Assembly: GCA_008638015.1 (NCBI GenBank)
Contig: VTPD01000001.1
Coordinates: 1-64,000, forward strand
Direction: 5' to 3'
DNA length: 64,000 bases
From: Pelagibacteraceae bacterium
GTDB lineage: Bacteria > Pseudomonadota > Alphaproteobacteria > Pelagibacterales > Pelagibacteraceae
The notes below the pieces were generated by a model. The model saw only the letters and a program-made list of their open reading frames with translations. It had not been told where the DNA came from and ran no database searches. Each line of letters begins with the position of its first letter. The stretch's first letter is position 1. The translations under genes and the position numbers were made by a program. This document shows positions 36,383-47,216 of the stretch, in pieces.

Positions 36383-38947
36383 ATGTTAGTTGAAAAATTT
36401 AATCATACTGTAATAGAAAAAAAATGGAGGTCCTACTGGGACACCAACAACGTATTTAAAACAAGCCAGGACAGAACTAAAAAAAAATTTTATTGCCTTG
36501 AGATGTTTCCCTATCCATCAGGTAAAATTCACATGGGACATGTAAGAAACTATACATTAGGTGATGTCATTGCAAATTTCAAAAGATTAAATGGTTTTAA
36601 TGTTTTACATCCAATGGGATGGGATTCTTTTGGCATGCCAGCAGAAAACGCAGCTATTCAAAATAAATTACATCCGAAACAGTGGACTTTAAATAATATT
36701 GAAACAATGAAATCCCAATTAAAATTGCTTGGTTTTTCCATTGATTGGGATAGAGAAATTTCAACGTGTGACAAGAGCTATTATAAACATCAACAAAAAT
36801 TTTTTATTGATTTGTATAAAAAAGGACTAGTCTATAAAAAAGAAAGTTCTGTAAATTGGGATCCAGTTGACAATACTGTTTTAGCGAACGAACAAGTAAT
36901 TGACGGAAAAGGTTGGCGATCTGGTGCCGATGTGATCCAAAAAAAACTTTCTCAATGGTTTTTTAAAATTACAAAATTTGCTGATGAGTTAAATAATTCA
37001 TTAGAATCACTCAATGCATGGCCAGAGAAAGTGAAGCTTATGCAAAAAAACTGGATTGGAAAATCAATCGGTTGTGAAATCCAATTTAGTTTATCTGATA
37101 GCGCTAAAAAAGAGACTTTAAAAATATTTACCACCCGACCAGATACTATATTTGGCGCTTCTTTTATTGCACTTGCTATTGATCATCCGCTTTCTAAAAA
37201 GTACGAAAAATCAGCAGAATTTATCAGTTTTAAGGAGCAATGTTACAAAATTGGCAATACTGATGAGGCGATAGCAAAAACTGAAAAGTTTGGATTTAAA
37301 ACAGATTACGAAGCAGAACATCCCTTTATTACAAATAAAAAAATACCAGTTTATTTTGCAAATTTTGTTTTAATGGATTATGGGACTGGAGCTATTTTTG
37401 GTTGTCCTGCGCATGACCAGAGAGATTTAGATTTTGCAAGAAAATATAATTTGGAAGTTTTACCTGTAATCTTGCCATCTGATCAAAATGAAAAAGATTT
37501 TGAAATCAAAAATGAAGCATATGTTGAAAATGGAACTCTTATCAACTCTGATTTTCTAAATGGAATGACAGTTGAACAGGCAAAAAGTACCGTTATCAAA
37601 AAATTTGAAGATTCAAAAAAAGGATTAGGGAAAACAACTTTTAGATTAAGAGACTGGGGGATATCAAGACAAAGATATTGGGGATGTCCAATACCCATTC
37701 TTTACAGAGAAGATGGTTCTGTTGTTCCCGTAAGAGAGCAAGATCTTCCTATTGAGTTACCTGAGGATATAAGTTTTGATAAACCTGGAAATCCACTTGA
37801 ACATCACCCCACATGGAAGTTTACAACTTGCCCTGAAACAGGACAAAAAGCGATTAGAGAAACTGATACTCTAGATACTTTTGTTGATTCTTCATGGTAC
37901 TTTTTAAGATTTTGTTCTAGCGATAATGACAAAGCTGGTTATGCCACTGATGATGCAAAGTATTGGATGCCTGTAGATCAGTACATCGGTGGAGTAGAGC
38001 ATGCAATCTTGCACTTATTATATTCAAGATTTTTTTCTCGAGCTATTAGTCTTGATACAGAGTTTGTTGTTACAGAACCTTTTACCGGTTTATTTACTCA
38101 AGGAATGGTATGTCATAAAACATTTAAAACTGAAGATGGCCAATGGGTTTATCCAGAAGATGTTGTTGAAGAAAATAACCAAACTTTTGAAAAAAATACA
38201 AAAAAAAGAGTTATCATTGGACCATCTGAGTCCATGTCAAAATCAAAAAAAAATGTAATTGATCCTCAGTCTGTGATTGAAATGTATGGAGCAGATGCTG
38301 TCAGATGGTTTGTTTTATCAGATAGTCCACCAGAAAGAGATATTCAATGGAGTGACGAAGGAATATCAGGTAGTTACAAGTTTGTTCAAAAAGTATGGAA
38401 TATTTCGGAAAAAATAAATTCTATTCAAGAAAAAAAGGAGCTTGTTCACGAAGTTCAAAATGATTTGGATAAGTTAATAAACAAGCTAATCAAAGATATC
38501 ACTTATAATATTGAACATTTTCATTTCAACGTGGCTGTCGCCAAATTTTATGAATTTATAAATGCTCTTTCTAAGATATTATCTGACAATGAAATTGATA
38601 AAGAAAAATATCAAAGCATTTTTAAGCAATTTTTAATTTTAATTTATCCCTTCCTTCCCCATCTTGCGTCAGAATGCTGGGAAAAGATAACTAAAGAACA
38701 AAATCTACATTGTCAGAACTGGCCTGTTTTTGACGAAAAACTTTTAATCGTTGAAGAAATCAATTTGGTCATTCAAATAAATGGTAAAAAAAGAGCTATT
38801 TTGCTTGTAAAACCTGACATAAGCGAGGAGAATCTATTTAATATGAGTTTAGATCTGGATAATGTTAAAAAGTTTACAGAAAATAAAACTATACTAAAAA
38901 AAATATACGTCAAAAATAAATTAATTAATTTTGTGGTAACCGAATGA
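36383..38947 (+). CDS. leuS: Leucyl-tRNA synthetase
   Basis: Class Ia synthetase charging tRNA-Leu. The 854-residue protein has [19 protein letters not shown] (HIGH region, about 44-62), a CP1 editing domain (about 220-420) with [17 protein letters not shown], and the KMSKS-type loop SMSKSKKNV, then an anticodon-binding helical bundle and a short C-terminal domain. Length matches bacterial LeuRS. It overlaps lptE by 4 bases; leuS-lptE-holA is a conserved proteobacterial operon. Confidence 0.98.
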   Translation: MLVEKFNHTVIEKKWRSYWDTNNVFKTSQDRTKKKFYCLEMFPYPSGKIHMGHVRNYTLGDVIANFKRLNGFNVLHPMGWDSFGMPAENAAIQNKLHPKQWTLNNIETMKSQLKLLGFSIDWDREISTCDKSYYKHQQKFFIDLYKKGLVYKKESSVNWDPVDNTVLANEQVIDGKGWRSGADVIQKKLSQWFFKITKFADELNNSLESLNAWPEKVKLMQKNWIGKSIGCEIQFSLSDSAKKETLKIFTTRPDTIFGASFIALAIDHPLSKKYEKSAEFISFKEQCYKIGNTDEAIAKTEKFGFKTDYEAEHPFITNKKIPVYFANFVLMDYGTGAIFGCPAHDQRDLDFARKYNLEVLPVILPSDQNEKDFEIKNEAYVENGTLINSDFLNGMTVEQAKSTVIKKFEDSKKGLGKTTFRLRDWGISRQRYWGCPIPILYREDGSVVPVREQDLPIELPEDISFDKPGNPLEHHPTWKFTTCPETGQKAIRETDTLDTFVDSSWYFLRFCSSDNDKAGYATDDAKYWMPVDQYIGGVEHAILHLLYSRFFSRAISLDTEFVVTEPFTGLFTQGMVCHKTFKTEDGQWVYPEDVVEENNQTFEKNTKKRVIIGPSESMSKSKKNVIDPQSVIEMYGADAVRWFVLSDSPPERDIQWSDEGISGSYKFVQKVWNISEKINSIQEKKELVHEVQNDLDKLINKLIKDITYNIEHFHFNVAVAKFYEFINALSKILSDNEIDKEKYQSIFKQFLILIYPFLPHLASECWEKITKEQNLHCQNWPVFDEKLLIVEEINLVIQINGKKRAILLVKPDISEENLFNMSLDLDNVKKFTENKTILKKIYVKNKLINFVVTE

Positions 38948-39408
38948 TAAAAAAAATTCTAATTAGTTTTCTTTTTATTTTTATTGTGAGTTGTGGCTTT
39001 CAGCCGATGTTAAAAGATTTTGATGTTTCTTCTCTTGTAATAAAACAAATTAATTATACAGGAAAAAATGAATTTAATTATATGCTTCAGAATAATTTAA
39101 ATTTAAATCAAAAGCCAAACTCAGAGGGCTTCATTGTAAATTTAGCAACATCAGAAAGCATAAGCTCTGTAACTAAAGATACAGCCGGAATCACTACAGA
39201 GGAACAAATAACAATATCCATTGGATTAAATGTTCAAGATCATATGCAGAATACTTTATTAACAGACACTGTTTCAGAATCGAGTAGATTACAAGTAACT
39301 AGTAATTTAGGGACAGACGATACAACTAAAAATATTGTTCGCCAAAAAATAATAACTAATTTAGCGCAAAAAATAAAATTTAAATTAATGATTTTGTCTA
39401 AGCGTTAA
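38944..39408 (+). CDS. lptE: LPS-assembly lipoprotein LptE
   Basis: Small outer-membrane lipoprotein that plugs the LptD barrel and helps place LPS in the outer leaflet. The 154-residue precursor has a signal peptide with lipobox VSCG (Cys17), followed at once by GFQPML, the family-typical CGF(R/Q)P start of the mature protein. The rest is weakly conserved, as usual. Position between leuS and holA supports the call. Its presence implies an LPS-bearing outer membrane. Confidence 0.88.
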   Translation: MIKKILISFLFIFIVSCGFQPMLKDFDVSSLVIKQINYTGKNEFNYMLQNNLNLNQKPNSEGFIVNLATSESISSVTKDTAGITTEEQITISIGLNVQDHMQNTLLTDTVSESSRLQVTSNLGTDDTTKNIVRQKIITNLAQKIKFKLMILSKR

Positions 39409-39411
39409 AAA

Positions 39412-40428
39412 ATGATTTTCAAAAGCTTTGGAACAATAAGTAAAGAAATAATCAACAAACCATTTGTTCTTCTGTATGGTGAAAACCCTTCTTTAATACA
39501 TGAGATTGAAAATAATATTTTAATTAAAATAAAAGAAGAAAAATCCTTTACGATAAAAAAATACCAAGAAGAATATCTCATTCAAAATGAAGATATATTT
39601 AATCAAATGATTAACTCTAATAATCTATTCGAGGATGATGAAATTTATATAATTTCAAAAACAACAGATAAAATATTACACATTTTTAATGAAGAAATTG
39701 CTGCACAAAATAATAAAAAAATAGTTTTTTTATCAGAAAATCTTACGAAAAAATCTAAATTAAGAAATTTAGCAGAAAGCTCCAATTACTTTGCGTGCAT
39801 CGCATGCTATCATGATACCCCTGAGCAATTACAGTCTCTTCTAATTCAGAAATTAAAAAATATGCAAATTAATGTATCCAGAGAATTTATTAATTCGTTG
39901 TTTGAAATTAATTCATTGAATAGGCAAGACATAAATGATGCGGTAGATAAAATTCTACTTATTAAAAAATCATCAAATATAGATGAAAACAAACTAAAAG
40001 AATTATTTCATTCATCTACTGATAATAATAATTTTGAAATAGTAAATGACTGTCTGCTTGGTAATAAAAAAAATATTAATATTGCTCTTAATAATATTTA
40101 TGCCCAAGGTATCAACTTTAATGAAATTTTATCTGCCCTCAAATATAAAATTAATAAGCTGCTTGAGATTGTAGAGTCAAATACTGATAATAAAAACATT
40201 AATCAACTTGTAGAAAGTTTTAGACCAGCTATTTTTTGGAAAGAAAAAAATATTGTCAAAGATCAATTGAATCGTTGGTCTAAAAAAGAACTGGAAATTC
40301 TTTTAGATCAAATTTTTGATATAGAAATACAGTGCAAAAAAAATTACGATGTATCGACCGTTATATTGCAAAATTTTGTAATAAATATTTCCACAAAGAC
40401 AGCTTTAGAAAAAATCCACACTCAATAA
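39412..40428 (+). CDS. holA: DNA polymerase III subunit delta
   Basis: Clamp-loader subunit that opens the beta sliding clamp. The 338-residue protein follows the HolA pattern: an N-terminal ATPase-like but P-loop-free domain beginning KPFVLLYGENPSLIHEIE, a middle domain around NSLNRQDINDAVDKI, and a C-terminal helical collar domain. Sequence conservation is low, as in the family generally; length and the leuS-lptE-holA context make the call secure. It converges on parB with 7 bases between stops. Confidence 0.88.
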   Translation: MIFKSFGTISKEIINKPFVLLYGENPSLIHEIENNILIKIKEEKSFTIKKYQEEYLIQNEDIFNQMINSNNLFEDDEIYIISKTTDKILHIFNEEIAAQNNKKIVFLSENLTKKSKLRNLAESSNYFACIACYHDTPEQLQSLLIQKLKNMQINVSREFINSLFEINSLNRQDINDAVDKILLIKKSSNIDENKLKELFHSSTDNNNFEIVNDCLLGNKKNINIALNNIYAQGINFNEILSALKYKINKLLEIVESNTDNKNINQLVESFRPAIFWKEKNIVKDQLNRWSKKELEILLDQIFDIEIQCKKNYDVSTVILQNFVINISTKTALEKIHTQ

Positions 40429-40446
40429 CTATAATTTAATAGTTAT
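40425..40446. terminator. Hairpin at the convergent holA/parB ends
   Basis: ATAACTAT-AATTTA-ATAGTTAT, a perfect 8-bp stem with a 6-base loop, covering both stop codons of the convergent genes. It could act as a weak bidirectional terminator, but it is AT-only apart from one G-C pair and lacks a good U run on either strand. Confidence 0.4.
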
Positions 40447-41311
40447 CTTTAATTACTTTTATCAATCGGTTTAGTTGATCTATATTTTTATAGTCTAGAG
40501 AAATTTTTCCAGAGTTATTTTTTTTATTTGAGATAGTAACCAGCATTCCAGTTTTGTTTTGAAGATCATTTTGAATATCAAGAATGTTAGGATCGTTTAC
40601 TTTTGTCCTATTTTTAGTAGCAGATGGCAACGAAGATGTTTTTTTTGCCAAAAACTCTGCTTGCCTAACTGATAGATTATTATTAACGATATTCCTTGCT
40701 AATTCAACGTTGCCCGGAACCTCAATTAAAGCTCTTGCATGCCCAGGAGTTAGCAGACCATTAATTATCATATCTTGTATCTCTTGGGGGAGCTTTTTAA
40801 GCCTCAATGTATTTGCAATGTGTGCCCTGCTCTTTCCTATTACCTCAGCAAGCTTATCCTGCGTATAGCTAAACTTATTCATTAATAACTCAAAGCCATT
40901 TGCTTCTTCCAAAGCATTGAGCCCTTCTCGTTGAACATTTTCTAAGATTGCAAACTCAGCTGCTAAACTATCATCTACATCCAATTTGACGATTGGTACT
41001 TCATGCAATTGAGCTAGTTGCGCTGCTCTCCATCTTCTTTCGCCAGCTATAATCTCAAAATTACTTTCACCTGATTGGCGTACAACAATTGGTTGGATAA
41101 TTCCTCTGCTCTTTATAGATTGAGCAAGTTCTTCTAGTTGTTTTTTATCAAAATGTTTTCTTGGCTGATATCTATTGGGTTTTAAAAAATGAATGGAAAT
41201 TTTTTCCGTTTTAAAATTTTCATTTTTAATCACCTCTGTTGTATCATTATCTCCAAGCAAAGCTGCTAAGCCTTTTCCTAATCCTTTAGATTTAAAATTA
41301 TTTAATACCAT
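40436..41311 (-). CDS. parB: Chromosome-partitioning protein ParB
   Basis: CTP-dependent DNA clamp that loads at parS and organises the origin region for segregation. The 291-residue protein starts KSKGLGKGLAALLGD (the ParA-stimulating N-terminal motif), then has the ParB/Srx CTP-binding domain with NRYQPRKHFD and AGERRWRAAQLA, the helix-turn-helix (TQDKLAEVIGKSRAHIANTLRL), and a C-terminal dimerisation segment. Its first base coincides with the parA stop. A perfect parS site lies 1.4 kb away inside rsmG. Confidence 0.96.
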   Translation of the reverse strand: MVLNNFKSKGLGKGLAALLGDNDTTEVIKNENFKTEKISIHFLKPNRYQPRKHFDKKQLEELAQSIKSRGIIQPIVVRQSGESNFEIIAGERRWRAAQLAQLHEVPIVKLDVDDSLAAEFAILENVQREGLNALEEANGFELLMNKFSYTQDKLAEVIGKSRAHIANTLRLKKLPQEIQDMIINGLLTPGHARALIEVPGNVELARNIVNNNLSVRQAEFLAKKTSSLPSATKNRTKVNDPNILDIQNDLQNKTGMLVTISNKKNNSGKISLDYKNIDQLNRLIKVIKDNY

Positions 41312-42099
41312 TATGCTGCAAAGTTAAATTTTTTTTGTTTTTCTATAATTTCAGCTGCTAATTTTTCATATGCAATAGATCCAGCACAATATTTATCATA
41401 AACAATTACTGGCAACCCATGAGATGGAGCCTCTGAAATTCTAATATTTCTTGGAATAAGTGTTTCGTACACTTGCTCACCAAAAAATTTTCTTGCTTCT
41501 TGCTCGACTTGAGCACAAAGTTTATTTCTTTTATCAAACATTGTTAAAACAATACCCTCCACTTCTAACATTTTATTTAAGCTCATTTTAATCCTGTTAA
41601 TGGTTTTTAATAATTGCGTTAATCCTTCAAGAGCAAAAAATTCTGTTTGCAAGGGTACAATTACTGAATTTGAAGCTACTAAGGCCATAACAGTTAAAAG
41701 GCTTAAAGAGGGCGGGCAGTCAATAAGTATTTGATTATATTGATTTTTTTGTCTCAATTCATCCATAATGCCCTTTAATATAAATGCTCTATTTTTATCT
41801 TCTGCAACTTCCGTTTCAAAGCCAGACAATTCAACGTTAGCACACATAATATCTAAATTTTCAATTTTGGTATGTTTCACGTATTGTTGCAAATTATTTC
41901 TTTCAATTAAAAGTTTGTAAATTGAATTTTCTCTTTCATTGTTTTCAATTCCCACCCCCGTTGATGCATTACCTTGCGGATCTAAATCAATAATTAAAAT
42001 TTTTTGTCCTAGGTTAGCAAAGGCACATCCAAGATTAATAGTTGAAGTAGTTTTACCAACTCCGCCCTTTTGATTTATTACCGAGATCACATGATTCAT
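41311..42099 (-). CDS. parA: Chromosome-partitioning ATPase ParA
   Basis: Walker-type ATPase that moves ParB-bound origins. The 262-residue protein has the deviant Walker A NQKGGVGKTTSTINL (about 9-23) with both signature lysines, Walker A-prime region LIIDLDPQGNAST, and Walker B region ILIDCPPSLSLLTV. Length and absence of an N-terminal DNA-binding extension mark it as the chromosomal Soj type. It is 3 bases after rsmG and overlaps parB by one base: the standard mnmG-rsmG-parA-parB order near bacterial origins. Confidence 0.97.
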   Translation of the reverse strand: MNHVISVINQKGGVGKTTSTINLGCAFANLGQKILIIDLDPQGNASTGVGIENNERENSIYKLLIERNNLQQYVKHTKIENLDIMCANVELSGFETEVAEDKNRAFILKGIMDELRQKNQYNQILIDCPPSLSLLTVMALVASNSVIVPLQTEFFALEGLTQLLKTINRIKMSLNKMLEVEGIVLTMFDKRNKLCAQVEQEARKFFGEQVYETLIPRNIRISEAPSHGLPVIVYDKYCAGSIAYEKLAAEIIEKQKKFNFAA

Positions 42100-42102
42100 T
42101 AT

Positions 42103-42720
42103 TTAAATTCTCTTAACACTATTTATTACGAATACCTTCGAAGTAGGGTTTGTGACACTTTCATGCATATCACAATTTATTTCCCAATATTTCTTAGCTT
42201 CATTCATTTCTAATTGATAATTTTCACCCTTCAAAAGCAAAATTTTTCTAAAATTTATAGCACTTTCCTCTAAAATATTTAAAAAAGTCAACATAGGCTT
42301 AAAAGCTCTGCTAGCTATAACATCAAACCTATTGTTTTTTAAATCTTTAACATCATAGTTATGGATTGCCACATCTATTTGCAGATATTTGCAAAGTTCC
42401 TGTAGATAAGTGCATTTTTTTGGACTTTTTTCAACTATTTCTAAATTAAATTTCAAATTTAGATCATTTTTAATTAATTCCATAACTATTCCAGGAAAAC
42501 CAGCTCCAGATCCAATATCCAAAATATTTTTATCTTTTGTATCAATATATTTAAGTAATTGAGCAGAATCCTCAATGTGTCTGCTCATAATGTTAACTTC
42601 TGAATTTTTTGATATTAAGTTAAGTTTTTTGTTATATTTTATTAAAAAATCACAATATTTATTGATTTTTTCAAGTGTTTCACGTGAAACAATACTATTC
42701 AAATAAGGAGTTCGAATCAT
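42103..42720 (-). CDS. rsmG: 16S rRNA (guanine-527-N7)-methyltransferase RsmG
   Basis: SAM-dependent enzyme making m7G527 in 16S rRNA; loss gives low-level streptomycin resistance in other bacteria. The 205-residue protein has the SAM motif ILDIGSGAGFPGIVMEL and a typical N-terminal helix region. Residues 11-15, VSRET, are encoded by a perfect parS palindrome, a feature seen in many bacteria. It starts directly after the mnmG stop and is followed by parA. Confidence 0.96.
   Translation of the reverse strand: MIRTPYLNSIVSRETLEKINKYCDFLIKYNKKLNLISKNSEVNIMSRHIEDSAQLLKYIDTKDKNILDIGSGAGFPGIVMELIKNDLNLKFNLEIVEKSPKKCTYLQELCKYLQIDVAIHNYDVKDLKNNRFDVIASRAFKPMLTFLNILEESAINFRKILLLKGENYQLEMNEAKKYWEINCDMHESVTNPTSKVFVINSVKRI
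42676..42691. other. parS centromere site
   Basis: TGTTTCACGTGAAACA, an exact match to the 16-bp palindromic parS consensus bound by ParB. It lies inside the 5' end of rsmG, 1.4 kb from parB and about 18.6 kb from the proposed oriC. Confidence 0.95.
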
Positions 42721-44583
42721 TTAAGCAGAATGCTTAAATTTATATCTTTTTGTATGTGCTAATAAAAGGTTTATTGCTGCCGGTGTTATTCCGTCAATTC
42801 TTAGAGCTTGGCCAAAAGTTTCTGGCTTAATTAATCTTAATTTTTTCTTAACTTCATCAGTTAAACCACTAATTTTATCATAATCGATGTTTTCAGGTAT
42901 CTTTAAACCCTCATCTTTCTTGAATTTTTTGATATCAGCCTCTTGTTTTGCATAATATCCTTTGTAATGATTTTCTATTTTTAGTTGTTCAATAATATCA
43001 TCACTTGTATCTGGAAGATTGTTAAATATTGATTTAAGTTTTTTATAGTCAACGTTTTTATATCTTAATAAGTCAATTCCATTTCTTTTAATGCCATCCA
43101 TAGATATTGAAATATCATGCTTTTTTGCCTGATTTGGGCTCAAAGAGACTTCCGAAAGGCTTTTCTTAATATAATTAATACTATTAATTTTATTTTTTAT
43201 TTTATTAGCTCTATCTTTTGATACGCAGCCTAAATTCATTGCTATTGGAGACAATCTTAAATCTGCGTTATCTGCTCTTAGGGTTAGTCTATATTCAGCT
43301 CTAGACGTAAACATTCTGTATGGTTCAGCAACTCCCTTGGTTATAAGATCATCAATCATAACTCCTATATAAGCTTGAGACCTATCAAGCACCAATGGAT
43401 CTCTGCCTTGAACTGACAAGGCAGCATTCAAACCTGCCATCAGACCTTGAGCAGCTGCCTCTTCGTACCCTGTGGTTCCATTAATTTGACCAGCTAGATA
43501 AAAAGAGTCTATTTTTTTAAGTTCAAGAGTAGATTTGAGCTCTCTTGGATCAATATAATCATATTCAATAGCATATCCTGGTCTAATCATCTTAACTTCA
43601 GATAAGCCATTGATATTAAACAATATTTCTTGCTGAACGTCTTCAGGTAAAGATGTAGAAATTCCATTTGGATAAATTGTGTGGTCGTCTAAACCCTCTG
43701 GCTCCAAAAAAATTTGATGCCTTTGCTTATCAGCAAACTTTACAATCTTATCTTCAATCGAAGGACAATATCTTGGTCCAACCCCTTTAATGTTTCCAGA
43801 ATACATCGCAGACTTTTTAATATTACGAGAAATAATTTTATGAACTTCGTCGTTCGTGTAAGTGATGCTACAGGAAATTTGTTTTGCATTTATTTTTTTT
43901 GTTTCTGTAGAAAAGAAAAAAGGTTTTTCATCTGCAACTTGTTTTTCTAAACCATCAAAATTAATTGTACGAGCATCCAGTCTTGGTGGAGTTCCAGTTT
44001 TTAATCTTCCAAATTTTAAATTATATTTTTGTAACTGCTCCGATAAACCAGCAGTGGGTGCTTCACCAAATCTTCCTGCTGGAGTCATTTTTAATCCGAT
44101 ATGAATTACTCCATTTAAAAATGTTCCCGTTGTTAAAATTATTTTTTTAAATTTTATTTCTTTTCCTGAAGTTAAAATGATGGATGTAATCTTATCTTTG
44201 TCAAAAACGAATGACACAACAGGATCGTAAATAATGCTTAAATTACAATGACTTATAAGAGATTCAAGCATGTATTTTTTATACAATGCCCTATCCGACT
44301 GTGTTCTTGGACCTCGAACTGCGGGACCTCTACTCGCATTTAATAATTTAAATTGAATACCAGACGCATCAGAAACTTTTGGCATCACACCATCAAATGC
44401 ATCAATCTCTCTTACAAGATGGCCTTTGCCTAATCCACCAATGGCTGGGTTACAAGACATTTCACCAATTGAATTTTTTGTAGTTGTAATGAGAGCAGTG
44501 TTCACGCCCATCCTTGCAGAAGCTGCAGCAGCTTCACAACCGGCATGTCCTCCTCCAATAACTACAACATCAAAATTTTCCAT
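42721..44583 (-). CDS. mnmG: tRNA uridine-5-carboxymethylaminomethyl modification enzyme MnmG (GidA)
   Basis: FAD-dependent partner of MnmE in modifying the wobble uridine of several tRNAs. The 620-residue protein has the Rossmann start [20 protein letters not shown], the GidA signatures [20 protein letters not shown] and [20 protein letters not shown] (in overlapping parts), and a C-terminal helical domain. Length is standard. It is 61 bases after mnmE and directly before rsmG. Confidence 0.97.
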   Translation of the reverse strand: MENFDVVVIGGGHAGCEAAAASARMGVNTALITTTKNSIGEMSCNPAIGGLGKGHLVREIDAFDGVMPKVSDASGIQFKLLNASRGPAVRGPRTQSDRALYKKYMLESLISHCNLSIIYDPVVSFVFDKDKITSIILTSGKEIKFKKIILTTGTFLNGVIHIGLKMTPAGRFGEAPTAGLSEQLQKYNLKFGRLKTGTPPRLDARTINFDGLEKQVADEKPFFFSTETKKINAKQISCSITYTNDEVHKIISRNIKKSAMYSGNIKGVGPRYCPSIEDKIVKFADKQRHQIFLEPEGLDDHTIYPNGISTSLPEDVQQEILFNINGLSEVKMIRPGYAIEYDYIDPRELKSTLELKKIDSFYLAGQINGTTGYEEAAAQGLMAGLNAALSVQGRDPLVLDRSQAYIGVMIDDLITKGVAEPYRMFTSRAEYRLTLRADNADLRLSPIAMNLGCVSKDRANKIKNKINSINYIKKSLSEVSLSPNQAKKHDISISMDGIKRNGIDLLRYKNVDYKKLKSIFNNLPDTSDDIIEQLKIENHYKGYYAKQEADIKKFKKDEGLKIPENIDYDKISGLTDEVKKKLRLIKPETFGQALRIDGITPAAINLLLAHTKRYKFKHSA

Positions 44584-44644
44584 GACGGAAATGTATATAT
44601 CAGAGATTTATTTACAAGTAGCTTATGGAAGTTGAAAAAAAGGT

Positions 44645-45982
44645 CTATTTTCCGATACAAAAATCCTTAAAAATCCTACCCAAAACCTCTTCAACACCAA
44701 TAAAGCCAACTATTTCTCCAAGATAATTAGAGGCAATTCTTAGCTCTTCAGCAACTTTTTCTACGTCGTTAGAACGTGAAATTTTTAGATATTTCTTTAG
44801 ATGCTGAGAAGTTTTTTCTAACAAATTTCTGTGTCTTGATCTTGATATTAAAGTATCAGATTGGTTGGCATACAAACTGTCCAAAATGTTTTCCAAATTT
44901 TCAATTAATTTTTTATATCCAAATTTTGTTACGGTAGATATTTGATGCGTGCCTAAAAAATTTTTTGCTTTTAAATTCTTTAAAACAAATTCCCCATTAA
45001 ATTTTTTTTTATCTTGTTTATTAACTATTATTAAAGTTTTCTTATCTATTAATTTTTTTATATCTTGAGAAATATTTTTTACTGTTCCATCTAAAATTAA
45101 AATATTTAAATTAGAATTTTTAATTTGTTTCAAAGCTAAGCCTACTCCAATTTTTTCAATTTTATTTTTGGTAGTTCTAATGCCAGCAGTATCTGAAAGA
45201 ATAACTGGAAAATTTTTAATTTGAAAATGAACTTCAATTACATCTCGTGTCGTTCCCTTTACCTCTGAAACAATTGCTGCCTGTCTTTTTGCCAGCAAGT
45301 TCAAAAAACTAGATTTTCCTGAATTGGGAGGTCCAAAAATGGCTATTTTAAAGCCTTCTCGCATAATTTCACCAACTTTGGCATCATCTAACATATCTTG
45401 AATTTCATCATTAATTTCACTAATTTTTTCGTCATTTCCTTCCAAAATGCTGGCTGGCAAATCTTCCTCTGAGAAATCTATGGCAGCTTCACACTTGCTC
45501 ATGACATCTAAAATTTTTTCTCTCCATTTCATAAATAAAGGAGAACTATTTTTTAATCTTAAGGCCTGAACTCTTTGACCCTCAGTTTCGGCATTCAAGA
45601 GATCAGCTATACTTTCAGCTTCATACAAATTAATTTTATTATTTAAAAAAGCCTGCTTGGTAAATTCTCCTGGCTGAGCAAGCTGACAATCAGATCGCAA
45701 CGATAGCTCATTTAAAAATTTATTGATAACCGCCTTGCTTCCATGAATATGAAATTCTACTAAATCATCTCCCGTATAACTTTGTCCTTTAGGATACCAA
45801 ATAACAATTCCCTCATCGATCATTTCATGTTTTGAATCAATAATTTTTTTCAAAATAGCCATTCTAGGTTTGTTGATTGTACCAACAAAATCCTTGGCAA
45901 TTCTCAAAGCATTTGTTCCTGATAATCTTATAATTGCTATTCCTGAAACTCCAGGAGGAGTAGATAAAGCATATATCGTCAT
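44645..45982 (-). CDS. mnmE: tRNA modification GTPase MnmE (TrmE)
   Basis: GTPase that, with MnmG, builds the cmnm5 group on wobble U34. The 445-residue protein has the N-terminal folate-binding domain (1-115, starting IYALSTPPGVSGIAIIRLSG), a helical domain, an inserted G domain (about 210-370) with GPPNSGKSS and SDTAGIRTT, and the invariant C-terminal tail ending CIGK with the catalytic Cys. Everything expected is present. It is one base from the UbiH-family gene upstream and precedes mnmG. Confidence 0.97.
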   Translation of the reverse strand: MTIYALSTPPGVSGIAIIRLSGTNALRIAKDFVGTINKPRMAILKKIIDSKHEMIDEGIVIWYPKGQSYTGDDLVEFHIHGSKAVINKFLNELSLRSDCQLAQPGEFTKQAFLNNKINLYEAESIADLLNAETEGQRVQALRLKNSSPLFMKWREKILDVMSKCEAAIDFSEEDLPASILEGNDEKISEINDEIQDMLDDAKVGEIMREGFKIAIFGPPNSGKSSFLNLLAKRQAAIVSEVKGTTRDVIEVHFQIKNFPVILSDTAGIRTTKNKIEKIGVGLALKQIKNSNLNILILDGTVKNISQDIKKLIDKKTLIIVNKQDKKKFNGEFVLKNLKAKNFLGTHQISTVTKFGYKKLIENLENILDSLYANQSDTLISRSRHRNLLEKTSQHLKKYLKISRSNDVEKVAEELRIASNYLGEIVGFIGVEEVLGRIFKDFCIGK

Positions 45983-45983
45983 A

Positions 45984-47144
45984 TTAAATTCTTAATCCTT
46001 TGTCTGCGATATCAATAATTTTATTCATTAAAGCAGGTTGAGAAACTATGGAAAAAGTTTTTTTTCTTATTTTTTTAATTGAAGATGATTGATTGCGGAA
46101 AGCTCTTCTTACTAAATCAATAGAAACAGCGAATAATAAATTACTCAACTTAGTTTTCTTCTCAAATTCTTGTAAGACTTCGATTGACCCAATGTCATAT
46201 CCCTTGGACAACTTTACTTGTAAAATTCTTTTTAAATCATCAATATCTCTAAGGGACATATTCCAACCTTGGCCTGCAATAGGATGTATTTTGTGAGTAA
46301 TGTCACCAACAAATATAGTTCTAAAAAGCGCTATTTTACTTAAGAAATTAAAGGTTAGGGGAAAAGATTCGGGCTGACTAATTACCTTCATTTTATCATA
46401 AATTCCTAGGGTAATTTTTTGTAAAAATTCTAATCTTTGTTTCTCATCTAAGATAATATTTTCTGTTTTAGATTTATTTTTTACTGACCAAACAACTGAT
46501 GTTGATTGTGGTGAAAGAGGTAAAAAGGCTAGGGGTCCATCTGATAAAAAAAATTGTCTTGCACATGAATTGTTTATTTTTTGATGATGTAATAAAAAAG
46601 TGTAAGCAGTTTCTGAATAACTCCAATTTAGTTTTTTTTCATTGGAAAATAATTTTAAATGTTCTTTTTCGGTTACAATAATTAAATGATATTCTTGCTG
46701 TGTTCCATTATGAAAAATAATTTTTTGTAAAAAATGTTTATCCTCAATATGAGAAATTTTTTGTCGAACAATTTTTATCTTAGTTATTTTTTTTTCAATT
46801 TCTTTTTCTAGAAAATTTTTTTTTACAATGTAATTTAAAAATTTTTTTAAATCTTGATTGTAAAATTCTGCATCCGGTTTTGCATGTTGCAAACTATCGT
46901 ATAAAATAATTTTTTTTACAGGCCAAAAAATAGAAGAATTTTTTTTAATACCAAGAGCCTCTAAAATACGTAAAGATCCATCACTAATAGATAGGGTGGC
47001 ATTAGAAGCTTTTTTTGCCAATAACCCTGGTTTTTCTTGAATTAAATCAATATCTACGTCCAATTTATTTAAAGCCAAAGCTAATGCTTTTGCTGTTAAA
47101 CCTGAGCCTAAAATCGCAATCTTCTGTTTATTCATATTTTTCAA
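45984..47144 (-). CDS. UbiH/UbiF/Coq6-family FAD-dependent monooxygenase
   Basis: Flavoprotein hydroxylase of 386 residues, probably acting on a ubiquinone precursor. The N-terminal FAD fold is IAILGSGLTAKALALALNKL, and the second FAD motif is FVGDITHKIHPIAGQGWNMS (GD..H...P..GQG.N), diagnostic of the family. The middle part is diverged and Lys/Ile-rich. Which ring position it hydroxylates cannot be told. It heads the run into mnmE and is divergent from ftsK across 72 bases. Confidence 0.85.
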   Translation of the reverse strand: MKNMNKQKIAILGSGLTAKALALALNKLDVDIDLIQEKPGLLAKKASNATLSISDGSLRILEALGIKKNSSIFWPVKKIILYDSLQHAKPDAEFYNQDLKKFLNYIVKKNFLEKEIEKKITKIKIVRQKISHIEDKHFLQKIIFHNGTQQEYHLIIVTEKEHLKLFSNEKKLNWSYSETAYTFLLHHQKINNSCARQFFLSDGPLAFLPLSPQSTSVVWSVKNKSKTENIILDEKQRLEFLQKITLGIYDKMKVISQPESFPLTFNFLSKIALFRTIFVGDITHKIHPIAGQGWNMSLRDIDDLKRILQVKLSKGYDIGSIEVLQEFEKKTKLSNLLFAVSIDLVRRAFRNQSSSIKKIRKKTFSIVSQPALMNKIIDIADKGLRI

Positions 47145-47216
47145 TATTAATTTTCATCAATTCTACAAAAAATGTTAAAAAACAACAGTAAATGATTCGT
47201 TGCTAATAAAGGCAAA

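Noticed and set aside
41873-41888. Possible second parS site in parA (TGTTTCACGTATTGTT)
   Set aside because: Only the first ten bases match; the second half of the palindrome has no matches to the consensus.
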